Positions 16,989-25,381 of a stretch of DNA of 64,000 nucleotides are shown here, one piece after another (the stretch's first letter is position 1; each line of letters opens with the position of its first letter). A program made the translations under genes and the position numbers. The notes below the pieces were generated by a model. The model saw only the letters and a list, made by a program, of their open reading frames with translations, was not told where the DNA came from and ran no database searches. The DNA lies in the NCBI GenBank assembly GCA_035559995.1, contig DATMAM010000051.1, forward strand, positions 62,001-126,000, read 5' to 3'. The stretch comes from DATMAM01 sp035559995. Its GTDB lineage: Bacteria; Desulfobacterota; Binatia; UBA9968.

Positions 16989-17750
16989 TCACAGCTGGAG
17001 GTGGCTGCCGCCGGTCACGAGAATCTGGCTTCCGGTGATCATGTCCGCCTCATCGGACGCAAGAAAAGCGATGCTGCCGGCCACATCCTCCGGATAGAGA
17101 TGCTTTTTCAAGGGCCGTGTCTCACGCACTCTCTCCTTGAATTGCTCCGGCATCACTGCCGAGGCCTCGGTCAGGGTGAAGGCGGGCGTAACGACGTTCA
17201 CCGTGATGCCGAGCGGTCCCAGCTCGATCGCCATCGTCGCGGCGACCGATTCGAGAGCCGCTTTGGCGGCGGCATACGCGCCCATGCGCGCCAGCGGCTG
17301 CTGCGCCAGGCGCGTGCTCACCACGATGATCTTGCCTTTCTTTTTTGCCGTCATGCCCGCCAGCACGGCTTGAGTGCAGTTGTAGATCGCGGCGAGCTCG
17401 TGGTGAGTGGCGCGCCAAAGCGCTTCCCAGGAAAGCTCGTGCAGCGGCTTCATCTCGAACGGGAAATAGGCGTTGTTGACCAAAATATCGACGCTCCCGA
17501 ACCTTTCCTCGATCGCGCGCGCCATGGCGTTGACCGGCTCGCGTTCGGTGACGTCGGCCTGAAAAATCATGCCGCTACCGCCCCCCTCCTCGATTTCGCG
17601 AAGGACGCCCTGGGCGGCCTCCTTCCGCTCGCGATAGTTGACGACAACCGCCGCACCGCGGCGCGCCAGCCGCTTCGCTGCCGCCGCGCCGATGCCGCGA
17701 CTTGCGCCGGTCACCAGCGCAACCTTTCCCGCCAGGGAACCGTCAGTCAT
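16989..17750 (-). CDS. Short-chain dehydrogenase/reductase
   Basis: A 253-residue classical SDR. The cofactor motif is TGASRGIG, the NNAG position reads NNAY, the catalytic Ser is in VVVSTR, and the Tyr-Lys pair is in GAYAAAKAAL. VNYRERKE suggests NADP preference, since Arg residues follow the second strand. The C-terminal LVTGGSHLQL ends the fold. It resembles 3-oxoacyl-ACP reductase-like enzymes, with substrate open. Upstream lies a strong sigma70-like promoter overlapped by a GTTTAAAC palindrome, also found at the Fe-S operon near 51.76 kb. The gene stands alone, divergent from the next metalloenzyme. Confidence 0.9.
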   Translation of the reverse strand: MTDGSLAGKVALVTGASRGIGAAAAKRLARRGAAVVVNYRERKEAAQGVLREIEEGGGSGMIFQADVTEREPVNAMARAIEERFGSVDILVNNAYFPFEMKPLHELSWEALWRATHHELAAIYNCTQAVLAGMTAKKKGKIIVVSTRLAQQPLARMGAYAAAKAALESVAATMAIELGPLGITVNVVTPAFTLTEASAVMPEQFKERVRETRPLKKHLYPEDVAGSIAFLASDEADMITGSQILVTGGSHLQL

Positions 17751-17791
17751 TTTTGCTCCGCGCGCCCAACGTGAGACGTTTGCAAATGAAA

Positions 17792-17834
17792 AATAGTTAA
17801 GGTTTAAACTATTGGACGGTCAAATCTTTGTCAA
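17792..17834 (-). promoter_or_regulatory. Promoter of the SDR gene with overlapping inverted repeat
   Basis: On the minus strand TTGACA (17829-17834), a 17-base spacer and TAGTTT (17806-17811). AATAGTT (17792-17798) and AACTATT (17807-17813) form an inverted repeat over the -10 region. TAAGGTTTAAAC at 17798-17809 is shared with the site at 51760-51771. Confidence 0.55.
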
Positions 17835-17946
17835 GGAAATTGGCGCCGCAAAGCCGGTCGCGGCGAAAACGGGTTGATCAACGCGGCGATTTGAGGGTAG
17901 GTTGACAGGCAAAAAAAGTTCGTCGGCAAGACGCCGGGAGGCTTCG

Positions 17947-18702
17947 ATGGCGCGCTTACTTCAACCCGATGAATTGATCGCGGACCTTGAGCAGCTCCTG
18001 CAAAAGCGCCACCCGCGACCGCATCCCATCCGCCAGCTGCTCCTTGGCGGCCGGCTGACGAAAGAGCAGCTCCAGTGGTGGGCCAAAAACCAGTTTCACG
18101 AATTTCGCAACATCCATCGCTTTTTCGGCGTTCGCTACCAGAAGTGTCCGGTGCCCGAGCTGCGGAGAATGCTGCTCGAGAACATGGTCGAAGAGGAGGG
18201 CGAAGATCTTTTCGGCGGGAAGTATCCGAGCCATGCGGAGCTCTGGGTACGCTTCGCGGAGGGACTCGGAATCGAGCGCGAAGACATCTTGAATTACGAG
18301 CCGCTGCCGGGAATCCGCGCCGCTCTGGAGATGTATGTCGCTCTCGTCCAGCGGAGCCACTGGGCGGTTGCGATCGGCACCGGGCTCGTGTTCGAAGGCG
18401 GCGGGCCGAAGAGGATGCGCGAAGAGCGCGAAGCGCTGGAAAAGCACTATTCCTGGATCCCCACCGAAGCGCTGGATTTCTTCCGCGCGCACGAGTATCA
18501 CGACGAAGGGCACGGCAGCATGGTCGCGGATGTCATCAAGCGCTACTGCATGGAGCTTCACCTTCAGGACGAAATGCGCGAGGCGGTGAGGCAGCGCGCC
18601 GATATCATGTGGCTGCAAAACGACTGCATCTATAACGCGTTCGTGCGGCCGTCGCTGCCGCCCGAGACGATCCGCGAGATCGAGACGGGGGAGTTGGCGT
18701 GA
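17947..18702 (+). CDS. Haem-oxygenase-like di-iron (TenA/PqqC/CADD-type) metalloenzyme
   Basis: A 251-residue helical protein of the same superfamily as the gene at 14464, but clearly diverged from it. It has NQFHEFRNIHRFFG, ENMVEEEGEDLFGGKYPSH and HEYHDEGHGSM. The last segment gives the HxxxDxxH spacing of CADD and other haem-oxygenase-like di-iron proteins, so metal binding is likely. The ATG at 17947 follows GGGAGG; the earlier open frame is not conserved. The next gene is an NMT1-type receptor 22 bases away, then a LigJ-like hydratase, suggesting a small catabolic operon for an imported compound. TenA-like thiamine salvage is an alternative, but the TenA active-site Cys is missing. Confidence 0.82.
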   Translation: MARLLQPDELIADLEQLLQKRHPRPHPIRQLLLGGRLTKEQLQWWAKNQFHEFRNIHRFFGVRYQKCPVPELRRMLLENMVEEEGEDLFGGKYPSHAELWVRFAEGLGIEREDILNYEPLPGIRAALEMYVALVQRSHWAVAIGTGLVFEGGGPKRMREEREALEKHYSWIPTEALDFFRAHEYHDEGHGSMVADVIKRYCMELHLQDEMREAVRQRADIMWLQNDCIYNAFVRPSLPPETIREIETGELA

Positions 18703-18724
18703 GCCTGCGGCAAAGGAGAGACCG

Positions 18725-19735
18725 ATGAGAACCGCTCCGTCCGGCGCCGGCAAAAAAGCCGGCCGCGTCCTTCTTGCGATCGCGCTTGCGCTTGCCGCCG
18801 CAGCGGAGGCGCGCGCGGAAAAGATCAACACCGCCTACATCTCGGTCAGCCCCGGCTCTTCGACGCCGATCAAAATCGCCAAAGAGGCGCGCCTGTTTGA
18901 AAAGCACGGCTTGGACGCGACGGTGATCTTTATCTCCGGCAGCGTGCGCGGCATTCAGGCGATCCTGGCCGGCGAGATCCCGATCGGGGAAGGCGCGGGG
19001 CCCGGTTTGACGACGGCGCGGCTCGCGGGCGGGGACGTCGTGGCGATCGCGACGAACCTGAACGTCTTGCCCTATTACCTGGTGGCGCAGCCCAACATCA
19101 AAAGGCCGGAGGACCTCAAAGGAAAAATAGGCGGGAATCACATCCCCGGCACGACCGCCGAGTTCGCGCTCCGCGTCGGGCTCAAAAGAATCGGGCTCGA
19201 TCCGGCAAAGGATGTGACGCTGCGCGTGATCGGCGGTTCGCTCGACCGCATGATCGCGCTCCAGAAGGGGATCGTGAACTTCACGGTCGTCACCGAGGCG
19301 GGAAGGGCGGCGGCGGAAAAGCTCGGCTACCCTACCGTCGTCGATATGGCCAAGCTGCGGATTCCTTTTCCGCAAAACGGCCTTTACACGTCGACCCGGC
19401 TCATCCGCGAGCGGCCGGATCTGATCCGCAGCTACCTGCGCGCTTACGTCGAGGCGATCCATTTTTTCAAAACGCGCAAGGAGGAAACGATCAAGATCGA
19501 GGAGAAGTACTCGCGCCTGACGGACCGAAAGGCGCTCGAGGAGTCGTGGGCGTGGCACGCGCGCTACTTTTTGGATGCGCCTTACCCTTACCCCGAAGGT
19601 TACCAGACGATCTTGCAGGAGCTCGCTTTGACCAACCCCAAGGCGGCGCAGGCCGACGCCAAGGACTTCGTCGATATGCGCTTTGTCAAGGAGCTGGAAG
19701 ATTCCGGATTCATCAAAAGCCTCTATGCGAAGTAA
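18725..19735 (+). CDS. NMT1/THI5-type ABC transporter substrate-binding protein
   Basis: A 336-residue receptor with a signal peptide (basic start, then RVLLAIALALAAAAEARA). The mature part INTAYISVSPGSSTPIKIAKEARLFEKHGLDATV is the typical start of NMT1/SsuA-like proteins. GEIPIGEGAGPGLTTARLAGGDVVAIA follows. These receptors serve importers of thiamine precursors, sulfonates, nitrate or aromatic acids. AAAGGAGAGACCG gives a good ribosome-binding site. No permease or ATPase is adjacent, common for this receptor type in such genomes. It lies between a di-iron-like enzyme and a LigJ-like hydratase, so an aromatic-acid-related ligand is plausible but not shown. Confidence 0.88.
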   Translation: MRTAPSGAGKKAGRVLLAIALALAAAAEARAEKINTAYISVSPGSSTPIKIAKEARLFEKHGLDATVIFISGSVRGIQAILAGEIPIGEGAGPGLTTARLAGGDVVAIATNLNVLPYYLVAQPNIKRPEDLKGKIGGNHIPGTTAEFALRVGLKRIGLDPAKDVTLRVIGGSLDRMIALQKGIVNFTVVTEAGRAAAEKLGYPTVVDMAKLRIPFPQNGLYTSTRLIRERPDLIRSYLRAYVEAIHFFKTRKEETIKIEEKYSRLTDRKALEESWAWHARYFLDAPYPYPEGYQTILQELALTNPKAAQADAKDFVDMRFVKELEDSGFIKSLYAK

Positions 19736-19765
19736 AGCTCAAACGCTTCAAGGAAAGGTAACCCC

Positions 19766-20770
19766 ATGATCATCGATGCCCATACTCATTTCACCACGGC
19801 GCCCGCCGAGCTTCAGGCGTATCGCGGCCAGCAGATCATCAATCTCGCAAAGCCGGTGCGCGCCAAGATCCAGGTCAGCGACGAGCAGCTCGCGCGCTCG
19901 ATGGCAGGACAGTTCAAGCGCATGCAGGAAGGCGGCATCGACCGGCTTCTCTTTTCGCCCCAGGCCGGGGCGATGGGACATCACTTCGGCTCGCCGCTCG
20001 TCAGCCGCTACTGGACCGAAGCGTGCAACGACATGATCGCGCGCGTGGCGCGGCTCTGGCCGGACAAGATCTCGCCGGTCTGCCAGCTGCCGCAATCGCC
20101 TGGCGTTCCGCCCAAGGAGTGGATCGACGAACTCGATCGCTGCGTCAAAGACCTGGGCTTCGTCGGCTGCAACGTGAATCCGGACGTGGCGGGAGGAAAG
20201 GAGCCCTGGACGCCGTCTCTCGGAAGCGAATGGTGGTATCCGCTGTGGGAGAAGCTCGTCGAGCTCGACGTGCCGTGCACGATTCACGCGAGCGCCTCGC
20301 TCAATCCGGCGATGCACCTGACCAACTCCTACTACATCGCGCAGCACAATGCCGCGGCGGTCGAGCTTCTCAAGTCGCGCGTGTTCAAAGATTTTCCGCA
20401 GCTCAAAATCATCATCCCGCACGGCGGCGGCGCGATTCCCTACCAGTGGAACCGAAACCGCGGCATGCACGTCAAAGAGGGGCTCGAGCCGTTCGAGGAG
20501 ATGGCGCGCAAGGTTTACTGGGATATGGCGGTCTACGACAAGGAGGCGATGGAGCTTCTGATCAAGCGCGTCGGCGTCGATAACGTGCTCTTTGCGACCG
20601 AGATGTTCGGCGCCGTCAACGCGATCGACCCCAAGACCGGGCGCAACTTCGAGGACCTGGTGCCGATCTTCAACTCGATCGACTGGCTCACCCCGGAAGA
20701 CCGCTACAAGATCACCGAGGGCAACGCGCGCAAGCTCTTCTCAAAAATGAAGTTTCCGGCGAAAGCGTAG
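19766..20770 (+). CDS. Amidohydrolase-superfamily protein, 4-oxalomesaconate hydratase (LigJ)-like
   Basis: A 334-residue protein. The start MIIDAHTHFTTAPAELQAYR and the later TEMFGAVNAIDPKTGRNFED and EGNARKLF segments match the LigJ/GalB-like hydratase branch. That branch hydrates 4-oxalomesaconate in protocatechuate 4,5-cleavage and gallate catabolism. Zinc ligands would be the two His of DAHTH, the His in IIPHGGG or TIHAS, and E279 in place of the usual Asp of decarboxylase relatives, as expected for LigJ. GGAAAGGTAACCCC supplies the ribosome-binding site. It is the last gene of the run starting at 17947. No ring-cleavage dioxygenase is adjacent, so the physiological substrate may differ. 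Confidence 0.8.
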   Translation: MIIDAHTHFTTAPAELQAYRGQQIINLAKPVRAKIQVSDEQLARSMAGQFKRMQEGGIDRLLFSPQAGAMGHHFGSPLVSRYWTEACNDMIARVARLWPDKISPVCQLPQSPGVPPKEWIDELDRCVKDLGFVGCNVNPDVAGGKEPWTPSLGSEWWYPLWEKLVELDVPCTIHASASLNPAMHLTNSYYIAQHNAAAVELLKSRVFKDFPQLKIIIPHGGGAIPYQWNRNRGMHVKEGLEPFEEMARKVYWDMAVYDKEAMELLIKRVGVDNVLFATEMFGAVNAIDPKTGRNFEDLVPIFNSIDWLTPEDRYKITEGNARKLFSKMKFPAKA

Positions 20771-21036
20771 CCTTTGCGCCCGAGCGATTTCGCCTGAAGC
20801 GTCTTAGGTTGGCGCCGCGAAATCAGTGGCCAGCGCTTTTCTCGCCCGCTCCCCCTGGGCGGCCGCGGCGCGGGCAAGAACCCGACTCCGAGCCGCGACG
20901 CGAAGCCTCAAGCAGCTCTCCCGTAGCTCCGCTTTCCGAACCCCGAGCGCTTCTGGCAGCCAACGCTTCAATCTCGCGAACCGCCCGGGCGGCCTGGTCG
21001 AGCGCTCTCCATACTGCGGGCGCACGGGACGGACCC

Positions 21037-23346
21037 TCATGCGCCTTTCTTTTCCGCCGGCGTATCTCTCGCCGCGCGCAGCGCGCGGAGCACGTTTTCC
21101 GGGCTCAGCGGCAGCTTTCTGATGCGCACTCCGGTCGCGTGGAAAACGGCGTTGGCCACCGCGGCCATCACCGGCACGCAGCCGATCTCGCCCGCCCCTT
21201 TGGCGCCGTAGGGCCCCGCGCCCGGATATCCCGGAACGAGGACCGTTTCGATCGGCGGGATCATGTTGATCGTCGGCATCAGATAATCCACGAACGACGG
21301 GTTCAGCGTCCGGCCGTTCTCGTCGAGCACGACCTGTTCGCACAGCGCCTGGCCGAGGCTCATCGCCACGGCGCCCTCGATCTGGCCTTCCACGGCGGCC
21401 GGATGGATGACAAAGCCGACGTCGTGGACGGCGATATAGCGCAGGATCTTTATGTTGCCCGTGTCCGGATCGACCTCGACGAGGCAAGCGTGCGCCGCGA
21501 AGGGCTGCGAGCTTCCGTGCTCCTTTTCGTGCGCCACCATCGCCTCGTTGTCGAAATAGCCGCGGCCGATGACCTCGCCGATCACGTTGTGCGCCGCGGT
21601 CGCGACCGCGGCGAGAGCGACGGATTTGGCCGGCGTGCCTTTGACCCGGATCTGCTTATCCCTGATCTCAAGGTCGTCGGGATTCGCTTCGAGCTGCTTG
21701 GCCGCAAGGTTTAAGAGCTGACGGCGCGCGTCGATGGCCGCAAGGCGTACCGCGGTTCCCGAAACGATGATGGATCGGCTGCCGACGGTGCCGGCGTCCC
21801 ACGGGCTTGCGTCCGTATCGACATTGACCACCGTGACATCGCTTACCGGCACGCCCAGCTCTTCGGCCACGATCGAGGGGATGCCGAACCTCGGCGCCGT
21901 CCCCATGTCGATCTTGCCGATGTGGACCGTCACCGAGCCGTCTTCGTTGACTTTGACGACCGCGCCGCCGCCGGGGCCGGCGCTCTCAATCCAGGAGCCG
22001 GTGGCGATGCCGATCCCCTGATTTTTCTTCAACGCCGCTTTTCCCCAGCCGATCTTTTCCGCGGCGATCTTGAGCGCCTCGCCGAGCGACACGTCGCGGA
22101 GCTTGGTGACGCCGATGATCTTGTCGCCGGGCCCGGGCGTATTTTTTAGCCGCAACTCGACCGGATCCATGCCGAGCTTCGCCGCGATCGAATCCATGTG
22201 CGACTCCACCGCGAACGCCGCCTGCGGGCCGCCGGGGCCGCGCACGGGCCCACACACCTGCTTGTTCGTGTAGACGACGTAGCCGTCGATGTGGCAGTTC
22301 GGCATCCGATACCAGCCGCCGAGCATGTTCGTGCAGCGCGCGCCGGCCATCGCGCCAAAGCCGGAGTAGGCGCCGGCGTCGTAGATGACCTTGCCGATGC
22401 GCGCGACGATCGTGCCGTCTTTCTTGACCCCGGTCTTGAGGTACATGCGCGCGCCGGAGCGAATCGTGGTGGCAATCGTCTCCTCCGCCTTGTCGAGAAC
22501 GATCATGACGGCCCGTTTCGTCTTGAGCGCGAGCAACGCGCAGATCGGCTCGACGGCGGCGCCGGAGGTGATGCCGCTCGCTTTGCCCCCGAAGCCGCCG
22601 CCCAGCTCCGCGCTCAAGACGCGCACCTTGTTGAGCGGAAGCCCGACGAGCCTTGCCACATCGGTGCGCACGCTGAACGGCGCCTGCGCGTTCGCCCAAA
22701 CCGTAAGCCGTCCGTCCGGCTCGAGCCGGGCCGCGGCAATGCGCGGCTCGAGGTACTGCGGGTGGATCATCTTGGTCTCGTAGACCTCGTCGACGATGAG
22801 ATCGGCTTCGGCCATGGCCCTTTGCGGATCGCCGACGTGCACGGCGGTATAGCTGCAGACGTTTTTTACCTTCGCGTCCGGCGGCAAATTCTTCGGCAGC
22901 GGCATATCTTCATGAAGCGTCGGCGCGCCGGGCTGCATGGTCTCTTCGGGGTCGAGGACAACCGGCAGGGGCTCGTAAACGACCTTTATTTTTTTGAGCG
23001 CCTGCCTAACGAGCGCGGGCGTGTCGGCCGCCACCGCGGCCACCGGATCGCCCAGGTAGCGGACCTTGTGTTTAGCGAGCATGTAGCGATCGAGCAGGGT
23101 TCGGCCGTAGCGCACGTCCGGCGCGTCGGCGGCGGTCACAACCGCGTGCACGCCGGCAAGCGCCTCGGCTTCGCTGGTATCGATGCTGACGATTTTTGCG
23201 TGCGCGTACTGGCTTCGCAAAATCCCGCCGTGGAGCGCGTTCTCCAGCGTGAGATCGATGCCGTAAATTCCCGCGCCCGTCACCCGCTCCACCCCGCCCA
23301 TCCGCGGCACGCTTTTGCCCAGGATCGTGTATTCGCTCGTGGCCAT
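21037..23346 (-). CDS. Molybdenum hydroxylase large subunit (xanthine dehydrogenase/CO dehydrogenase-like)
   Basis: A 769-residue molybdopterin-cytosine-dinucleotide-type subunit. Visible are the N-terminal hammerhead domain (GKSVPRMGGVERVTGAGIYG), ELGGGFGGKASG at the cofactor, VRGPGGPQAAFAVESHMD, and the catalytic Glu E720 in GAKGAGEIGCVP. The CO dehydrogenase-specific Cys loop AYRCSFR is absent, so the enzyme is a hydroxylase of an aldehyde, N-heterocycle or aromatic-CoA compound rather than a CO dehydrogenase. The start at 23346 lies 5 bases after the small-subunit stop. Gene order medium, small, large is that of the Cox-like group. No maturation factor is nearby. Confidence 0.93.
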   Translation of the reverse strand: MATSEYTILGKSVPRMGGVERVTGAGIYGIDLTLENALHGGILRSQYAHAKIVSIDTSEAEALAGVHAVVTAADAPDVRYGRTLLDRYMLAKHKVRYLGDPVAAVAADTPALVRQALKKIKVVYEPLPVVLDPEETMQPGAPTLHEDMPLPKNLPPDAKVKNVCSYTAVHVGDPQRAMAEADLIVDEVYETKMIHPQYLEPRIAAARLEPDGRLTVWANAQAPFSVRTDVARLVGLPLNKVRVLSAELGGGFGGKASGITSGAAVEPICALLALKTKRAVMIVLDKAEETIATTIRSGARMYLKTGVKKDGTIVARIGKVIYDAGAYSGFGAMAGARCTNMLGGWYRMPNCHIDGYVVYTNKQVCGPVRGPGGPQAAFAVESHMDSIAAKLGMDPVELRLKNTPGPGDKIIGVTKLRDVSLGEALKIAAEKIGWGKAALKKNQGIGIATGSWIESAGPGGGAVVKVNEDGSVTVHIGKIDMGTAPRFGIPSIVAEELGVPVSDVTVVNVDTDASPWDAGTVGSRSIIVSGTAVRLAAIDARRQLLNLAAKQLEANPDDLEIRDKQIRVKGTPAKSVALAAVATAAHNVIGEVIGRGYFDNEAMVAHEKEHGSSQPFAAHACLVEVDPDTGNIKILRYIAVHDVGFVIHPAAVEGQIEGAVAMSLGQALCEQVVLDENGRTLNPSFVDYLMPTINMIPPIETVLVPGYPGAGPYGAKGAGEIGCVPVMAAVANAVFHATGVRIRKLPLSPENVLRALRAARDTPAEKKGA

Positions 23347-23351
23347 GGCGG

Positions 23352-23828
23352 TCAGCTCCCCTGTTGCATCCGCTCGGCGGCGAGCCGGATGGCGTCGAGA
23401 ATTTTCGTATAGCCGGTGCAGCGGCAGATGTTGCCCGAGACCGCTTCTTCGATTTCCGCCGGCGTCGGCGTTTTCGTCCGGTCGAGCAAGGCCTTTACCG
23501 AGATGATGTAGCCCGGAGTGCAGTAGCCGCACTGCACCGCCGCGGCGTCGATGAACGCCTGCTGGATCGGGTGAAGCTCGCCTCCGTTCGCCAAGCCCTC
23601 CACGGTGGTGACCGCGGCGCCGGCGGCGTCCGCGCCGAGGACAACGCAAGAGTTCACGGGCTTGTCGTCGAGCAGGATCGTGCAGGCGCCGCACTCGCCG
23701 GTATTGCAGCAGAGCTTTGGGCCTTTGTAGCCCAAACGATCGCGCAGCACCTCCAAAAGCGACGCCGCAGGCTCGAAGCTTGCCGTGTGACGCTTGCCAT
23801 TGACGCTAAACGAAACCGTAATACTCAT
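23352..23828 (-). CDS. Molybdenum hydroxylase [2Fe-2S] small subunit
   Basis: A 158-residue two-cluster iron-sulfur subunit. The plant-type cluster uses CCNTGECGAC with a further Cys in VNSC. The second cluster uses CGYCTPG and CRCTGY in the helical C-terminal domain. The start overlaps the medium-subunit stop by 4 bases, so translation is coupled. It carries electrons from the molybdenum centre in the large subunit to FAD in the medium subunit. The sequence is complete and of normal length, with all eight cysteines visible. Confidence 0.95.
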   Translation of the reverse strand: MSITVSFSVNGKRHTASFEPAASLLEVLRDRLGYKGPKLCCNTGECGACTILLDDKPVNSCVVLGADAAGAAVTTVEGLANGGELHPIQQAFIDAAAVQCGYCTPGYIISVKALLDRTKTPTPAEIEEAVSGNICRCTGYTKILDAIRLAAERMQQGS

Positions 23829-24697
23829 CCGCTCATCTCCTTCCCGGTCGCCTCGCGCCAGGTCCGCTCGAGACCGCGCCGCGTCAAAACTTCAACGATC
23901 CAGCTTCGGTATTCGGCGCTGCTTCGCTGATCGCTGATCGGCGCCGATTCGGAGGCCGCGGCACGCGCGGCCTGCTGAACGGCCGCGGCCGTTAGCGGCT
24001 TGCCGCGGAGGAGAGCCTCCGCCGCGCGCGCCCGAACGGGAGTCGGGGCGACCGCGCCGAGGCCGATCCGGACATCGTTTGCCGCCGACCGGTTGGCGTC
24101 GGGAGTGACCAGAACCGCGACTCCGACCATCGCGATGTCCATGGGACCGCGCACGGCGTGCTTCAGATAGGCGCTCCGGCTTGCCCGCTCGGGGTACGGG
24201 ACGTCGATCTCTGTGAGAAGCCCGTTGAATCCCAGGCTCGTCTTGCCGGGTCCGAGAAAAAGAGATTCGATCGGCTCGACCTTTTCCCCTTCCGCAAAAG
24301 CGAGCTTGACCTTCGCTTCGAGGACGAGAAGCGGCGCTAAAGTCTCTCCCGAAGGCGACGCGCGGCAAATATTGCCGCCGAGGGTCGCCGTGTTGCGGAT
24401 CTGCAGCGACGCAAACTGACGGCACGATTCCCAGAGAGCCGGCAAGCGCTCGCGCACGAGCCGGTTTGTCTCCAGCTCGCGAATCGTCACCAGCGGGCCG
24501 ATCCGAAGGCCCCCGTTGCCTTCCTCGATGTAACGCAGGCCGCCGATGCGTTTGATGTTGATGAGGCACTCCGGCTCGTCTTTGTACTTGATGTCCACCA
24601 TCACGTCCGTGCCGCCGGCGATCACCTTGGCGCGCGCGCCGTATCGCGCCAGCAGCGAGAGCGCTTCCGCGACGCTCTTCGGCTCGAAGTAGTCCAT
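23825..24697 (-). CDS. Molybdenum hydroxylase FAD-binding medium subunit
   Basis: A 290-residue subunit. It begins MDYFEPKSVAEALSLLARYG and carries the flavin motif VIAGGTDVMVDIKYK, then IRNTATLGGNICRASPSGET for the second FAD contact. This is the CoxM/XdhB fold. It is the first gene of the three-gene operon. The domain C-terminus (residues 180-285) is CO_deh_flav_C-like. The stretch upstream to 24778 is only 81 bases, so the promoter must be there or within the next gene. Complete, with no oddities. Confidence 0.93.
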   Translation of the reverse strand: MDYFEPKSVAEALSLLARYGARAKVIAGGTDVMVDIKYKDEPECLINIKRIGGLRYIEEGNGGLRIGPLVTIRELETNRLVRERLPALWESCRQFASLQIRNTATLGGNICRASPSGETLAPLLVLEAKVKLAFAEGEKVEPIESLFLGPGKTSLGFNGLLTEIDVPYPERASRSAYLKHAVRGPMDIAMVGVAVLVTPDANRSAANDVRIGLGAVAPTPVRARAAEALLRGKPLTAAAVQQAARAAASESAPISDQRSSAEYRSWIVEVLTRRGLERTWREATGKEMSG

Positions 24698-24778
24698 TTC
24701 GCTTTTCCTCAGCGCGGGCTTTCAACCCTCATAGCCGAACTTGAAGCACAATGGCAAGCTGGTCGAAACACAAACCGG

Positions 24779-25147
24779 CTATTTGCGCCGAAGCTTTGGG
24801 CGCCGGCGTCGCTTGCGCGCCGCGCCCCTGACGGGTTTGGCGCTGCCGCCGGGGAATTGGACGTTGATGGCGACAATGTGGTCCGCGTAACGGTCCGCGA
24901 GGCGGCCGAGAAACGCGCTAAAGAGCTGCCACTCGCGGCCGGGCTTGTGCGGGCTGATGACTTCGCAGTTGATGAGGCCGTCGGAAACCGACCAGTTCAT
25001 CCAACCGGGATAAGACAGGTTTTTGTGCTGAATCCTGCGGCCTCGTCTCGTCGCCCGAAACGTCCGCAGCGCGCCCGCGCGCATCGCGCCGATCAGCGTC
25101 CTGTAGAGATTCGCCCCGGGGCGTTCGATGATCTGGAAGCGGATCAT
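24779..25147 (-). CDS. Small basic protein of unknown function
   Basis: A 122-residue protein with no recognised family. It begins MIRFQIIERPGANLYRTLIG, has a central KNLSYPGWMNWSVSDGLINCEVISPHKP and ends in a Lys/Arg-rich tail (RKRRRRPKLRRK). The tail suggests nucleic acid contact or disorder. The middle reads like a folded alpha/beta domain. The ribosome-binding site is weak. It is on the same strand as the molybdenum hydroxylase operon, 81 bases upstream of it, but its role there is unknown. Coding is supported mainly by its sensible composition. Confidence 0.5.
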   Translation of the reverse strand: MIRFQIIERPGANLYRTLIGAMRAGALRTFRATRRGRRIQHKNLSYPGWMNWSVSDGLINCEVISPHKPGREWQLFSAFLGRLADRYADHIVAINVQFPGGSAKPVRGAARKRRRRPKLRRK

Positions 25148-25242
25148 GATCCGTCCGTTACCGGCGGCGAAAGCCGCGCCTGGCGCCGGATTGTAGTGGC
25201 GCCCCCGCCTATTCGCAAGCTAAAGTTGAACCCGAGATGATC

Positions 25243-25272
25243 TTGAGCGGCGCGCTGGACCTGAACTAGAAT
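25243..25272 (+). promoter_or_regulatory. Candidate promoter of the tricarboxylate transporter operon
   Basis: TTGAGC at 25243-25248, an 18-base spacer and TAGAAT at 25267-25272, about 110 bases before the TctC start. Predicted from sequence only. Confidence 0.35.
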
Positions 25273-25381
25273 AACCGCGTCGCGCGCGCTTGGCCGCAAG
25301 TTGGCTCCATACTGAGGTCAACGGCAGCGTGCGGCAGATCTTGGCTGCGAAAGCCGCCCCGGCTAAGGGAGAGGAGGCTCT

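Noticed and set aside
20771..21036. Frames between the LigJ-like gene and the molybdenum hydroxylase
   Set aside because: Frames in this 266-base gap lack a supported start or resemble no family. I see no gene or clear regulatory site there.
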